50,739 nucleotides of DNA, taken from JBIKIW01 sp044361365. Its GTDB lineage: Bacteria > Patescibacteriota > JACMRA01. Below, in pieces: positions 18,087 to 27,078 of the stretch. The stretch covers positions 1-50,739 of the forward strand of contig JBIKIW010000004.1 in NCBI GenBank assembly GCA_044361365.1. The letters run 5' to 3'. The first letter of the stretch is position 1, and each line of letters begins with the position of its first letter. The notes under the pieces are model-generated. The model was not told where the DNA came from, searched no databases, and saw nothing but the letters and a program-made list of their open reading frames with translations. The position numbers and the translations under genes are program-made.

Positions 18087-18467
18087 ATGGCTATAAGTAA
18101 AATTCAAACAGGAGACAGAGTTAAGGTAATTACAGGTAAGTATAAAAATACTATAGGAACTGTAACTGAAAAAAAATCTAAAGTATTGCGAAACGGAAAA
18201 TCTGTAACGAGAATTGCCGTTAGCACTATCGAAAAAATTATTAAGTATAGAAAAGCAGCAAATTTTCAAGGTGAATCTTACCCTGGAGAAAAATTAACTG
18301 TTAATAGAACAATTGATATTTCTAACGTTCAATTAGTAACACCAGATAATATTGCATCAAGATCTAAAGTTCAAACTAAAGATGGAAAAAAAGTAAGAAT
18401 CTATACTAAAAATAGTTCTGCTGTTTTAAAAGAAAAAAATGAGTTAATTGAAAAAAAAGTTAATTAG
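18087..18467 (+). CDS. rplX: 50S ribosomal protein uL24
   Basis: 126 residues. The KOW motif is at the start (IQTGDRVKVITGKYKNTIGTV) and the KRxRI-like region is present. The C-terminal ~25 residues are a lysine-rich extension. Normal position between L14 and L5. Confidence 0.93.
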   Translation: MAISKIQTGDRVKVITGKYKNTIGTVTEKKSKVLRNGKSVTRIAVSTIEKIIKYRKAANFQGESYPGEKLTVNRTIDISNVQLVTPDNIASRSKVQTKDGKKVRIYTKNSSAVLKEKNELIEKKVN

Positions 18468-18472
18468 AAAAT

Positions 18473-19012
18473 ATGTCGCAAATAAATTTATCCGCTGAAA
18501 CCTATATAGCAGAAATAGCTAAAGAATTAAACACTTTTTTCCCCAAGGCTAGCTCTTTTACCAAACCAGGAATAAAATCCCTCTCAATAAACATTGGAGT
18601 TGGTAAATATGACAACAAACAGAAAGAAGAAGTCTATAACAACCTTCTTAAGCTTACCGGTCAGAAACCTAAAAAAATCTATTCTAAAAAATCTATTTCT
18701 GGATTTAAATTAAGAGCAGGTGACTTTGTTGCTATTCAAAACACTTTAAGGGGTAAAAAAATTTACGACTTCTTATTGAAATTTATTTATGTTGCTCTTC
18801 CAAGAGGTAGGGATTTTAAAGGTGTTAAAAATGACAGCTTCGATTCAAATTATCAAACTTATACAGTAGGTATACCGACTGCTTCTATTTTCCCCACAGT
18901 TGGTTTTGGAGGTAGCGTCGATTTCGGAATGCAAATAAATATAACATTTAAAAACAAAGGAGAACAAAACAAAATATTACTAAACACTTTAAAATTACCG
19001 TTAGCTAAATAA
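18473..19012 (+). CDS. rplE: 50S ribosomal protein uL5
   Basis: 179 residues, normal. SINIGVGKYDNK, GQKPKKIYSKKSISGFKLRAGD (signature region), and LPRGRDFKGV identify L5, which contacts 5S rRNA and P-site tRNA. Confidence 0.97.
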   Translation: MSQINLSAETYIAEIAKELNTFFPKASSFTKPGIKSLSINIGVGKYDNKQKEEVYNNLLKLTGQKPKKIYSKKSISGFKLRAGDFVAIQNTLRGKKIYDFLLKFIYVALPRGRDFKGVKNDSFDSNYQTYTVGIPTASIFPTVGFGGSVDFGMQINITFKNKGEQNKILLNTLKLPLAK

Positions 19013-19013
19013 T

Positions 19014-19202
19014 ATGGCAAGAAAAGCATTAATCATAAAATCAAAAAAAACACCTAAATTTAAATCTAGGTTAATCCGTCGTTGCCCAATTTGTGGTAGA
19101 AACAGGGGAACATTAAGATATTTTGGAAATATGTGTCGTATCTGTGTAAGAGAAACAGCAAGGAATGGTCAATTAAATGGATTTTTTAAAAGCAGTAATT
19201 AA
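19014..19202 (+). CDS. rpsZ: 30S ribosomal protein uS14, zinc-binding short form
   Basis: 62 residues with CPIC near residue 25 and CRIC near residue 41, so this is the C+ zinc form. The RNRGTLRYFGNMCRICVRE stretch is typical. One base separates it from rplE. Confidence 0.96.
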   Translation: MARKALIIKSKKTPKFKSRLIRRCPICGRNRGTLRYFGNMCRICVRETARNGQLNGFFKSSN

Positions 19203-19209
19203 ATATTTT

Positions 19210-19596
19210 ATGTCAATGCAAGATATCGTCAGTGATTATGTTTCAAGAGTTAACAACGCTTTAAATTCAAATAAAGAAGAAGTAACAGTTCTTAAAAGTA
19301 ATTTTATAATTAATATAACTAAACTTTTAACTAAATTAGGTTTTTACAAGTCTTTTGAAATTTTACCAACTTCTATTCAAATTCAATTAAACAATTCTTT
19401 ATTAAGAGAGCTTGTTCGAGTCTCTAAACCAGGAAAAAAATCTTATGTTAAAAAAGATATGTTTCCTAAAATTATCAACGGTTTTGGATTTACCTTAGTT
19501 ACAACTTCAGATAAAAGATTCCCAATCAAGACACACATAGCTTGTTTAAAAGAAAATTTAGGAGGAGAGGCTGTCTTACAAGTAATAAAGAATTGA
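19210..19596 (+). CDS. rpsH: 30S ribosomal protein uS8
   Basis: 128 residues from the ATG at 19210, which gives the normal S8 N-terminus MSMQDIVSDYVSRVNNAL. An upstream in-frame ATG at 19177 would overlap rpsZ and add an unrelated tail. The C-terminus carries the S8 GGEAVLQV ending (GGExL-type motif), which binds helix 21 of 16S rRNA. Confidence 0.95.
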   Translation: MSMQDIVSDYVSRVNNALNSNKEEVTVLKSNFIINITKLLTKLGFYKSFEILPTSIQIQLNNSLLRELVRVSKPGKKSYVKKDMFPKIINGFGFTLVTTSDKRFPIKTHIACLKENLGGEAVLQVIKN

Positions 19597-19629
19597 CAAA
19601 ATAGAAAATTCAAAAATATAGTTATAATT

Positions 19630-20169
19630 ATGTCACGTGTAGGTAAACAACCGATCACTATTCCATCTGGAGTAAATGTAAACTTTGATACAAATACTCG
19701 TAATTTTGATGTTAGTGGTCCATTAGGAAAACTTTCTTTTGTAGTAAGTAAATTGGTTTCTTTAAACATAGAACCGTCTTTATTAACTCTCTCTGTAGAA
19801 AATCCTGAGGATAAATTCGATAAAGCTATTTGGGGTACAACTAGAGCTATTATTCAAAATCTTGTTGAAGGTGTAACAGTTGGTTTTAGTAAACAGGTAG
19901 AGCTAAATGGTGTAGGTTACAGAATGGAACTAGCATCTGACTTAACTTTATTTATTGGTTTTTCACACCCAGTTAAGGTTCAAATTCCGAAAGAAATATC
20001 CTTAACCTTGGAAAAAAATGTTTTAAAAGGAAAAAGCTTAGATAAACAGCTTATAGGCAACTTCTTTTCCACAATACACAATATGAAACCCTGTGATGTG
20101 TATAAGCAAAAAGGTTTTAAATTTCCTGATAGATTCTATCCTAAGAAAATTGGTAAAAAAGGTAAATAA
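19630..20169 (+). CDS. rplF: 50S ribosomal protein uL6
   Basis: 179 residues. SRVGKQPITIPSGV at the N-terminus, LNGVGYRMEL in the middle; the usual C-terminal GKPEPYKGKGI motif is replaced by KPCDVYKQKGFKFPDRF, a divergent form. Position and length support L6. Confidence 0.94.
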   Translation: MSRVGKQPITIPSGVNVNFDTNTRNFDVSGPLGKLSFVVSKLVSLNIEPSLLTLSVENPEDKFDKAIWGTTRAIIQNLVEGVTVGFSKQVELNGVGYRMELASDLTLFIGFSHPVKVQIPKEISLTLEKNVLKGKSLDKQLIGNFFSTIHNMKPCDVYKQKGFKFPDRFYPKKIGKKGK

Positions 20170-20181
20170 TTCCTATTAAAT

Positions 20182-20517
20182 ATGATCTCTAAAGTTAAAA
20201 AATTAATATTAAAAAATCGTTCTAAAGTTAGAAAAAATGAATTCTCAAAACCTATTGTTGTAGTGTCACGTTCTAATAGAAACATTTTAGCACAAGTCGT
20301 TGATTTTACTTCAATGAAAACAGTTTTTACTTACAATACAAATGGAATAGAGAAAATCTCAAAATCTCAAAAATCTGAAGAAGCAGCAGTAAAAATCGCA
20401 AACTATCTTAGCTCTATTAAGGTTGATTCAGTGATATTTAACAGAAATGGTTATAAATATCACGGAAGAGTTAAAACATTCGCTGAAGCCCTAAGAAATA
20501 AAGGTATTAAGATATAA
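20182..20517 (+). CDS. rplR: 50S ribosomal protein uL18
   Basis: 111 residues. RSKVRKNEFSKPIVVVSRSNRNILAQVVD and FNRNGYKYHGRVKTFAEALRNKGI match L18, which binds 5S rRNA. Confidence 0.96.
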   Translation: MISKVKKLILKNRSKVRKNEFSKPIVVVSRSNRNILAQVVDFTSMKTVFTYNTNGIEKISKSQKSEEAAVKIANYLSSIKVDSVIFNRNGYKYHGRVKTFAEALRNKGIKI

Positions 20518-20521
20518 CATT

Positions 20522-21121
20522 ATGTCAGATCAAATTATAAACAACTCTCCAGAAAAAAAATCTCCTACACCAGATTTCTCTCAAAAAAAACGATTTCAAG
20601 ATAAAGATCAAAGAAGAGCAAGTCTTCGTGCTAGAAAAGATTCTAGTAAGCGAAGAGGCGGTAAAAATTTTAAAAGAAAAGATGAAAATCCTGAAATGGA
20701 TAGTAAAGTTATTGAGGTTCGTAGAGTAACTAGGGTTGTTAAAGGTGGTAAAAGAATGAGATTTTCAGCACTAGTAGTAGTTGGTGATAAAAAAGGAAAA
20801 GTTGGTATTGGCCTTAAAAAAGGATTGGATTATCAAGACGCTGTAAACAAAGCAACCAGAAGTGCTAAAAATAATATTTTAAATGTAGAAATTAATGAAT
20901 CAGGCTCTTTAAACTACGCTTCTTATACTAAACACAAATCTTGTGAATTATTCATCAAGCCTGCCAACAGTGGTACGGGGATTATTGCTGGAGGATTTTT
21001 AAGACCAGTACTTGAATTGGTTGGTGTTAAAAATATCTACTCAAAAATTACAAGAAGTCGAAATAAAATTGCAGGAACCCAAGCAGCTTTTGCAGCACTA
21101 AGCAAGTATTCACCAAAATAA
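20522..21121 (+). CDS. rpsE: 30S ribosomal protein uS5
   Basis: 199 residues. The first ~60 are a Lys/Arg/Ser-rich disordered extension. The S5 core follows: VTRVVKGGKRMRFSALVVVGDKKGKVGIG, then the DAVNKATRSAKNN helix and the GTGIIAGG loop. uL30 would be expected next; tsf is there instead. Confidence 0.97.
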   Translation: MSDQIINNSPEKKSPTPDFSQKKRFQDKDQRRASLRARKDSSKRRGGKNFKRKDENPEMDSKVIEVRRVTRVVKGGKRMRFSALVVVGDKKGKVGIGLKKGLDYQDAVNKATRSAKNNILNVEINESGSLNYASYTKHKSCELFIKPANSGTGIIAGGFLRPVLELVGVKNIYSKITRSRNKIAGTQAAFAALSKYSPK

Positions 21122-21133
21122 AGATTATTATAT

Positions 21134-21718
21134 ATGTCTATTGATTTAATTAAACAAGTTCGCGAAAAAACAGGTCTTTCCTTAAAAGATATAAAGTCTG
21201 CCGTTGCTGAATTAAAAACTAGCTCTGTAGATGAAGTTATTGATTATTTGAGAAAACAAGGTTCTTTAAAGAAAGATTCAAGAAATGATAGAGTTACTAG
21301 TAATGGTAAAATATTTACTTATGTACACGAAGGAAGAATTGGTGTTATGCTAGAAATTAAATGTGAAACAGACTTTGTTTCAAGGTCAGATGTTTTTGCT
21401 GCTCTTGGAGATGATTTAACCCTTCATATTGCTGCTTACAAACCACTTTACGTTTCTAAAAATGACGCACCCTCTGATTATATTGAAAAAGAACTCGAAA
21501 TTGCCAAAGCTCAATTAATTTTAGAAAAAAAACCAGAAGCAATGATTGAAAAAATTCTAGAAGGAAAGAAGAACAAGATTTTAGAAGAAAACGCTCTTCT
21601 CAGCCAAGCTTTTATAAAAAATATGGATATGAAAGTAGAAAACAGAATCGCTGAAGTTTCTCAATCAACTGGAGAAAAAATTGAAGTAACCAAATTTGTA
21701 ATTTACACCCTTAGTTAA
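21134..21718 (+). CDS. tsf: elongation factor Ts, short form
   Basis: Nucleotide exchange factor for EF-Tu. The UBA-like N-domain (LIKQVREKTGLSLKDIKSAV) and the core GRIGVMLEIKCETDFVSRSDVF are clear. At 194 residues it lacks much of the second core subdomain seen in the ~280-residue enterobacterial form, a size known from other small-genome lineages. It normally pairs with rpsB; here it sits inside the ribosomal operon between S5 and bL25. Confidence 0.95.
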   Translation: MSIDLIKQVREKTGLSLKDIKSAVAELKTSSVDEVIDYLRKQGSLKKDSRNDRVTSNGKIFTYVHEGRIGVMLEIKCETDFVSRSDVFAALGDDLTLHIAAYKPLYVSKNDAPSDYIEKELEIAKAQLILEKKPEAMIEKILEGKKNKILEENALLSQAFIKNMDMKVENRIAEVSQSTGEKIEVTKFVIYTLS

Positions 21719-21721
21719 TAT

Positions 21722-22342
21722 ATGAAGCATTTTAATTTAGAAATTCAACACAGATCTATAACTGGAAACAGTGTAAGAAAAATTCGCCGCACTGGCTCGA
21801 TTCCAGCTGTTATCTATAGTAAGTTTGTAAAACCTATAAATATTCAATTCAACTTAAATGCTTTTATTAAGCTTTTTCGTCAATCTGGAAAAACAGGTGT
21901 TATCGATTTAAATGTAGAAAACAATACTTATCCTTGTCTTGTTCATAAAGTTGATGTAAACCCTGTTACAGACTTACCTAGACATGTAGATTTTTTGGTT
22001 GTTGATCTTACAAAAACAACAGAAGCAACTGTGCCTATCGTATTTGTAGGAGAGTCAAGCAAGTCTTCTGGGGGAACTCTTATTAAACAATTAAACACAT
22101 TGTCGGTAGAAGCTCTTCCTGAAAAAATCCCTCATGAAATCAAGGTAGATCTTTCCGTCTTAAAAGAAATTGGAGATACGCTGCTAGTTTCTGATATTGC
22201 TTCTAATAATGATTACCAAATAATTTCCGAAGGAGACTCAGTTATCGCGATATTAGCTGAAGAAGATAAAGAAGTAGTAGATCAGCCAACTCCAACTGCG
22301 GAAACTGTTGCAACTGCTGCTGAAACCCAAACAACTAAATAA
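21722..22342 (+). CDS. rplY: 50S ribosomal protein bL25/CTC
   Basis: 206 residues, the two-domain CTC form. N-terminal L25 domain (RSITGNSVRKIRRTGSIPAVIYS) binds 5S rRNA; the beta-rich TL5 domain follows (HVDFLVVDL, then LPEKIPHEIKVDLSVL). The tail is acidic and Thr/Ala-rich. Its location between tsf and rplO inside the ribosomal locus is unusual. Confidence 0.95.
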   Translation: MKHFNLEIQHRSITGNSVRKIRRTGSIPAVIYSKFVKPINIQFNLNAFIKLFRQSGKTGVIDLNVENNTYPCLVHKVDVNPVTDLPRHVDFLVVDLTKTTEATVPIVFVGESSKSSGGTLIKQLNTLSVEALPEKIPHEIKVDLSVLKEIGDTLLVSDIASNNDYQIISEGDSVIAILAEEDKEVVDQPTPTAETVATAAETQTTK

Positions 22343-22352
22343 TTTATAAAAT

Positions 22353-22775
22353 ATGTTTTCATTAAGTAATTTACCTAGAACAGTCCAAAAAAAAACCAAG
22401 AGAATCGGTAGAGGTGGTAATAGGGGAAAAAATGCCGGAAAAGGTAACAAAGGTCAGAACAAAAGAGCGGGAGCAACTAGAATTGGCTTCGAGGGAGGTC
22501 AAAAAACTATCTTAAAAAGAACCCCTAAGGTAAAAGGATATGGGTTTAACCCAATAGTCGATAAAAGCCTAAAAGTACTTACCTTAAGTGCCATTGAAAA
22601 ATACTTTTCAGACGGCGAAACAGTAAGTATGGGAACTTTATTAGAAAAAAAAGTAATTGACGAAAAAATAAAAAATGTGAGAATCATTAACACAGGCTCA
22701 CTTACCAAAAAAATAAAAGCTGAAAAAAATGATGCTATTTATTTAACAAAAAGTGTTGTTAACATACTTAATTGA
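22353..22775 (+). CDS. rplO: 50S ribosomal protein uL15
   Basis: 140 residues. The glycine- and arginine-rich N-terminus (RIGRGGNRGKNAGKGNKGQ) and the GFEGGQ motif are diagnostic. The C-terminal domain is standard. secY, adk and map, which often follow, are absent. Confidence 0.96.
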   Translation: MFSLSNLPRTVQKKTKRIGRGGNRGKNAGKGNKGQNKRAGATRIGFEGGQKTILKRTPKVKGYGFNPIVDKSLKVLTLSAIEKYFSDGETVSMGTLLEKKVIDEKIKNVRIINTGSLTKKIKAEKNDAIYLTKSVVNILN

Positions 22776-22782
22776 TGAAAAA

Positions 22783-22859
22783 GGGTGTGTAGCTCAGTTG
22801 GTTAGAGCACCTCACTGATAATGAGGAGGTCACTGGTTCGAGTCCAGTCACACCCACCA
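22783..22859 (+). tRNA. trnI: tRNA-Ile (GAT)
   Basis: Seven-base acceptor stem GGGTGTG (22783-22789) pairs fully with CACACCC (22849-22855). The D arm is AGCTCAGTTGGTTAGAGC. The anticodon stem CCTCA/TGAGG encloses CTGATAA, giving anticodon GAT. The T arm contains GGTTCGAGTCC. Discriminator A, and CCA is encoded (22857-22859). It lies between rplO and rpoA in the operon. Confidence 0.97.
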
Positions 22860-22890
22860 ACAAAAATTAATTATTATTACTTAAATTATT

Positions 22891-23814
22891 ATGATTCAAA
22901 AAACCACAGTTTTATATCCTTCTATAAAATCAAACCTTCAAACTATTGCTGAAAATAACTATTTATTTAGCATTGAACCATTGTTACCTGGATATGGGCA
23001 CACTTTAGGAAACTCATTAAGAAGAATTTTACTTTCTTCTGTTCCTGGTTACGCTGTAACAAGAATTAGAATTAACGACATAACTCATGAGTATCAATCA
23101 ATCGATGGCGTCGTCGAAGATGCGATGAATGTTATACTTAACCTGAAATCTCTTCAAACAGTTATTAAAACCGATGAAGACGTTGTTACAATTAACTTGA
23201 GTAAGTCAAAAGCGGGAGATGTTACAGCTAAAGATTTTACTACAAGAGGCAAAGTCGAGATAGTTAATCCTGATTTATATATTTGTCATTTAAGCAAAGA
23301 TATAGATTTGAATATTGAAGTTGAAATTAGAAAAGGTTTCGGATATTTATCTACAGATAAAATAGATTTTGCGGGCAACTTAAATCCACAAGATATTTTA
23401 GTAGATGCCTTGTTTTCTCCCGTAACAAACGCTTCTTTAAAAGTTGAGAAAACTCGTGTAGGAGAAAGTACGGATTTTGATAAGCTAGAAATAAATTTTA
23501 GTACAAATGGAAGTCAGAGCGGTCAAGATATTATTGTTTTTGTTTTGGATTTTATTAACGATCTTTTTAAACAAATTCAATCTGGAGTAAGCTCTAGTTC
23601 ATCTACACCTAGTAAAAATGTAAGCAAGGCTGAAGAAAAACCACAGGAGGTTGCTAGTAATATTAATCTAGATGAAGAAATTTTGGCTATTTTAGAAAAA
23701 AACGGTATATATACAAATGAAGATTTAAAATCTAAAGTTGATGAATTAGATGACTTTTCTGGGATGACTAAAAAAAGAATTGAAAAAATAAAGAATTATC
23801 TTGAAACTCTTTAG
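22891..23814 (+). CDS. rpoA: DNA-directed RNA polymerase alpha subunit
   Basis: 307 residues. The N-terminal dimerisation part has LLPGYGHTLGNSLRRILLSSVPGYAV and the VEDAMNVILNLK motif; the C-terminal helix-hairpin-helix domain spans about 250-307. In most bacteria S13, S11 and S4 precede it and bL17 follows; none of these is here. Confidence 0.97.
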   Translation: MIQKTTVLYPSIKSNLQTIAENNYLFSIEPLLPGYGHTLGNSLRRILLSSVPGYAVTRIRINDITHEYQSIDGVVEDAMNVILNLKSLQTVIKTDEDVVTINLSKSKAGDVTAKDFTTRGKVEIVNPDLYICHLSKDIDLNIEVEIRKGFGYLSTDKIDFAGNLNPQDILVDALFSPVTNASLKVEKTRVGESTDFDKLEINFSTNGSQSGQDIIVFVLDFINDLFKQIQSGVSSSSSTPSKNVSKAEEKPQEVASNINLDEEILAILEKNGIYTNEDLKSKVDELDDFSGMTKKRIEKIKNYLETL

Positions 23815-23820
23815 TTAAAT

Positions 23821-24264
23821 ATGGTAAACATTGATTGGACAAAGCTATCTAAACTTGAATACTGGTTTGAAGGGGTTGGTGGCAGCAGTTCTATAACACC
23901 TCCAATTGAACAAGGTTCTTGGTTTTTCTGGTTTTTCTTGTCATTTTTCACTATCATTTTTGGCTTAGGAATATTAATTAAACTCTATAAATCTTTTATA
24001 GGAGAAAATCACCCCTTACAGAATCGTTTAGACCTTTGGGGTAGTAACATTATAGGAATTGGGTCTGCAGGAATTGCCTGGGTTTTATTACGTCAGCTTA
24101 GTATTGGTCTTTTAGGCGCTAGGTTTTGGTTGTTTGCTTTATTAATCTGGGGGTTAGTTATTTTATATTTTACAGTCAGATATTTTATTTTATATTTTAG
24201 AATTGAATTAGCTTACTACAATAAGTTCGGCTCTTTACCACTATTTAAAGAAAAAACTAAATAA
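23821..24264 (+). CDS. three-helix membrane protein downstream of rpoA
   Basis: 147 residues with hydrophobic segments near 38-58, 77-98 and 101-127. The soluble N-terminus is short and the C-terminus is basic. It starts 6 bp after rpoA and so is probably expressed with it. No family recognised. Confidence 0.75.
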   Translation: MVNIDWTKLSKLEYWFEGVGGSSSITPPIEQGSWFFWFFLSFFTIIFGLGILIKLYKSFIGENHPLQNRLDLWGSNIIGIGSAGIAWVLLRQLSIGLLGARFWLFALLIWGLVILYFTVRYFILYFRIELAYYNKFGSLPLFKEKTK

Positions 24265-24384
24265 AAAATTTAAATTAACAAGTTTCAATCTAAATTATTT
24301 GCTATCAAAAATTATTAAATTAACCAAAGAATATTTTTTGACAAACTAGAATACACTAACTTGATTTAGATATTGAATTTTATA

Positions 24385-25359
24385 ATGATTTTTCTTAAAA
24401 AAGTTTCTTTAAAAAAGAATCAAAATTTTAGCGTTTATAGTGATAATCGTAAAGAACTTGGATTTTTACCGCAGCTTGTACTTTTTTTATGTATTGGAGT
24501 CGGTATTTATATTTTTTGTAGTTATTTTAATATTTTAGCTTGGGCTTTACCAGAGTTTTCAAACTCTAATCCTCCCAAAAAACCTGAAGAATATGTCTCT
24601 AAGAGTAGTTTAGTTAGTAAAAACAATCCTACTTACAACTTTGAAACAGAAGAAAAAGAAGTTGTTTCTGAGAGTTTAAACGTAACTATTTCTGGAGTTT
24701 TATGCAATTTGAAATTTACAAGTAAACCTGCTGAAGATATAATCTTGCTCACACAAAGTGATCAGCAAGGTTTTTGGCTAACAAATAATTGTGGCAATTT
24801 AAAAATGATTCAAATTTTGCAATCACGTGCAGATCTTGTTAATATCAATAATCGCGAAGATGTTTTGTTTAAAAATTTGAAAGGTGAACTAAAAGCAGTT
24901 ATTTATTTTGAGTCTAAAGCTTCAGACTTAACAATAGATAGTTTTAGCCAGGAATTAATCAGACCAGTTTTTCCGGATGAAATAAAGTACTCACAGGCAA
25001 CCGCTTCGGATCTTGTAGAAGTAGATCAAGATATATTTTATCTACAAGGGGATTGTCAGGATTTTGCTAAAAATCAGTGTCAATTGTGGTTAAATCAAAA
25101 AGGTGTTCAAAAAGATCTCTTATTTACAGATTTTGAAAAGCTTAAAGGGACGTTGGAAAAAGAATACAAAATCCCAATAACTAATTTTAGATTTGCTAAA
25201 AATCAAGACAGTTACCCAAGATCTCTTAGTCTAATCAGTAATTTGGATGATCAAAAGATGGTTTTGATTCGCTTGGAATTAACCAACAATCAAATTATCC
25301 AAAATCTTTTAATTGATTCTCTGAAAGATAGAAGCTCTTATCAAAAATATAATCGTTAG
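24385..25359 (+). CDS. membrane-anchored hypothetical protein
   Basis: About 324 residues from the ATG at 24385; a TTG at 24373 is a weaker start. One hydrophobic segment (about 25-50) anchors it, followed by a Pro/Lys/Ser linker and a ~250-residue domain rich in Asn, Asp and Gln. TTGACA lies at 24338-24343 but no clear -10 follows at the right distance. Three or four Cys in the outer domain could form disulfides. No family recognised. Confidence 0.7.
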   Translation: MIFLKKVSLKKNQNFSVYSDNRKELGFLPQLVLFLCIGVGIYIFCSYFNILAWALPEFSNSNPPKKPEEYVSKSSLVSKNNPTYNFETEEKEVVSESLNVTISGVLCNLKFTSKPAEDIILLTQSDQQGFWLTNNCGNLKMIQILQSRADLVNINNREDVLFKNLKGELKAVIYFESKASDLTIDSFSQELIRPVFPDEIKYSQATASDLVEVDQDIFYLQGDCQDFAKNQCQLWLNQKGVQKDLLFTDFEKLKGTLEKEYKIPITNFRFAKNQDSYPRSLSLISNLDDQKMVLIRLELTNNQIIQNLLIDSLKDRSSYQKYNR

Positions 25360-25406
25360 CATAAAACTTGACTAATCTATAATTTTTATAGCTAATTGAG
25401 ATACAT

Positions 25407-25480
25407 TCGGGGATCGTCTAGTGGTAGGACAACGGGTTTTGGTTCCGTTAACCGGAGTTCGACTCTCTGTCCCCGAACCA
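25407..25480 (+). tRNA. trnQ: tRNA-Gln (TTG)
   Basis: Acceptor TCGGGGA (25407-25413) pairs with TCCCCGA (25470-25476). The D arm has GTCTAGTGGTAGGAC. The anticodon stem ACGGG/TCCGT encloses TTTTGGT, giving anticodon TTG. T arm GGAGTTCGACTCT is present. Discriminator A and encoded CCA (25478-25480). Confidence 0.97.
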
Positions 25481-25822
25481 AGAAATAAAAAAGTAAAATT
25501 AACTAAAAAATATTAAGCCAAACCAAAGGTTAGTTAGATGAAGATAATTTTGAGTTTAAAGAAATCCCATAAATATATAAAAAATAATAAATTGATCGGA
25601 ATTATTTTAACTATTTAAGTAAGAGGCTGTTTTTAACTTAGAATAAATGATAGGTAAGAATGCTTGTTGATTTAGAAAATTCTTCCTAATTAAGTTTAGT
25701 CTTGTAGCTATCTCGACCTTTTCTCTTAAAATTGACTACAATTGTTTGAAAGTTTACCAGCCAGGACTCTAATTTTAATATCCTTGCAGGAAATCTAAAA
25801 CTTTAGTTTAATACCAAATATT
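25481..25822. other. 342-bp gap without a gene
   Basis: All frames are stop-rich. No tRNA-like fold or good terminator was seen. A TTGACT near 25731 is the only promoter-like element before pfkA, and it lacks a clear -10 partner. Confidence 0.5.
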
Positions 25823-26893
25823 ATGCCTAGAATAGGAATTTTAAACGGCGGCGGAGACTGTCCAGGGTTAAATACAGTTATTGACTCTGTTGTGAGATCT
25901 CTAAAGCAAGATTACGATGTCCTTGGTTTTTATAAAGGTTTTGAAGGCCTTTTAGAAAATAAATATATCAATTTAAGGGCAAATGAAATTAATCGATATA
26001 AGTTTGCTGGAGGAACTATTTTAAAAAGTACTAACACTGGTAATTTTGCTGGTAAAGTCGGAGAGGGGGAGAGTAAAGATTTGGATTCTAAAATTGTAGA
26101 GCAGACAGTTAAACACTACAAAGAGCTGGAATTAGAATGTTTGGTGGTTTTGGGTGGAGATGGAACCCTCAGCGCTGCCTATCAACTGCAAAAAGCTGGT
26201 TTAAATATCATTGGGATACCTAAAAGTATCGATAACGATTTGTATGGAACTGAACTAACTTTTGGATTTTTAACAGCTGTGGACATTGCTACAGAAGCTC
26301 TTGATAGGCTTGAAACTACTGCAATCAGCCACGACCGAGTTATGATTTTGGAAGTTATGGGCAGACATTCTGGTTGGATCGCTTTATACAGTGGTTTGGC
26401 AGGAGGAGCAAACGCAATTTTAATTCCTGAAATCCCTTTTGATTATCAATCTTTATCAAATTTAATATCAAAAAGAGCTGCTGAAGGTAAAACACACACT
26501 TTAATAATTGTTGCCGAAGGAGCTAATTTTAAAGACAGTAAGCAAGTTAAAACCAACTCTGGTGGAAAAAGTAGCGAAGTTTTGTTGGGTGGAATAAGTG
26601 AAGAAATTGCTAAAAATTTAAACAGGTTAGGTATAGATGCCAGAGCAACCAGGTTAGGGCATATTCAAAGAGGGGGAAGTCCAAATAGTCGTGACCGAAT
26701 TTTAAGTATGCAAATGGGAGCATATGCTTCAGAAATGGTTAGAAATAAAATTTATTCTAAAGTTGTGGTTTATCAAAAAAGTGAGCTAGATACAGTCCCG
26801 CTTGAGGAGGCTGTTTCCAAACTAAAGCTAGTTGATATTGAATCTGCTAGTTTCAAACTATGTAGGGTTTTGGGGATTAGCTTCGGGGAATAA
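25823..26893 (+). CDS. pfkA: 6-phosphofructokinase
   Basis: Phosphorylates fructose 6-phosphate to the 1,6-bisphosphate. GGGDCPGLN at the start, LGGDGTLSAA near residue 110, PKSIDNDLYGTE near residue 132, MEVMGRHSGW (here LEVMGRHSGW) and RLGHIQRGG. The residue after GGD is Gly, as in ATP-dependent enzymes, but PKSIDND carries Lys where classic ATP enzymes have Gly. This Gly/Lys combination occurs in actinobacterial-type ATP-PFKs. 356 residues. It suggests at least part of glycolysis in the cell. Confidence 0.95.
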   Translation: MPRIGILNGGGDCPGLNTVIDSVVRSLKQDYDVLGFYKGFEGLLENKYINLRANEINRYKFAGGTILKSTNTGNFAGKVGEGESKDLDSKIVEQTVKHYKELELECLVVLGGDGTLSAAYQLQKAGLNIIGIPKSIDNDLYGTELTFGFLTAVDIATEALDRLETTAISHDRVMILEVMGRHSGWIALYSGLAGGANAILIPEIPFDYQSLSNLISKRAAEGKTHTLIIVAEGANFKDSKQVKTNSGGKSSEVLLGGISEEIAKNLNRLGIDARATRLGHIQRGGSPNSRDRILSMQMGAYASEMVRNKIYSKVVVYQKSELDTVPLEEAVSKLKLVDIESASFKLCRVLGISFGE

Positions 26894-26895
26894 AT

Positions 26896-27078
26896 GTTTG
26901 GCTTTACTTGTCTAATTTTAAGCTATACTCAAACCTAAATTAAAATGTATAGCCAAACCACTATTAAACTAGACACTTGTTTGCGTAACTCGTATTCTAA
27001 GTCTATTAGATTAAAAAGATTTTAAAGCTCAAACAGTCCTCAACTGCGTTGTCTATTTTAACTACTGATTGGCTATAC
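26896..27078. repeat. inverted repeats in the pfkA downstream gap
   Basis: GTTTGGCT (26896-26903) is repeated inverted as AGCCAAAC (26951-26958), with an inner TTTTAA/TTAAAA match, so a hairpin can form 3 bp after the pfkA stop. The second arm is shared with a longer pairing: GTATAGCCAA (26947-26956) and TTGGCTATAC (27069-27078). The whole 26894-27244 gap holds no gene. It could be a degenerate mobile element or competing RNA structures. Confidence 0.5.
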
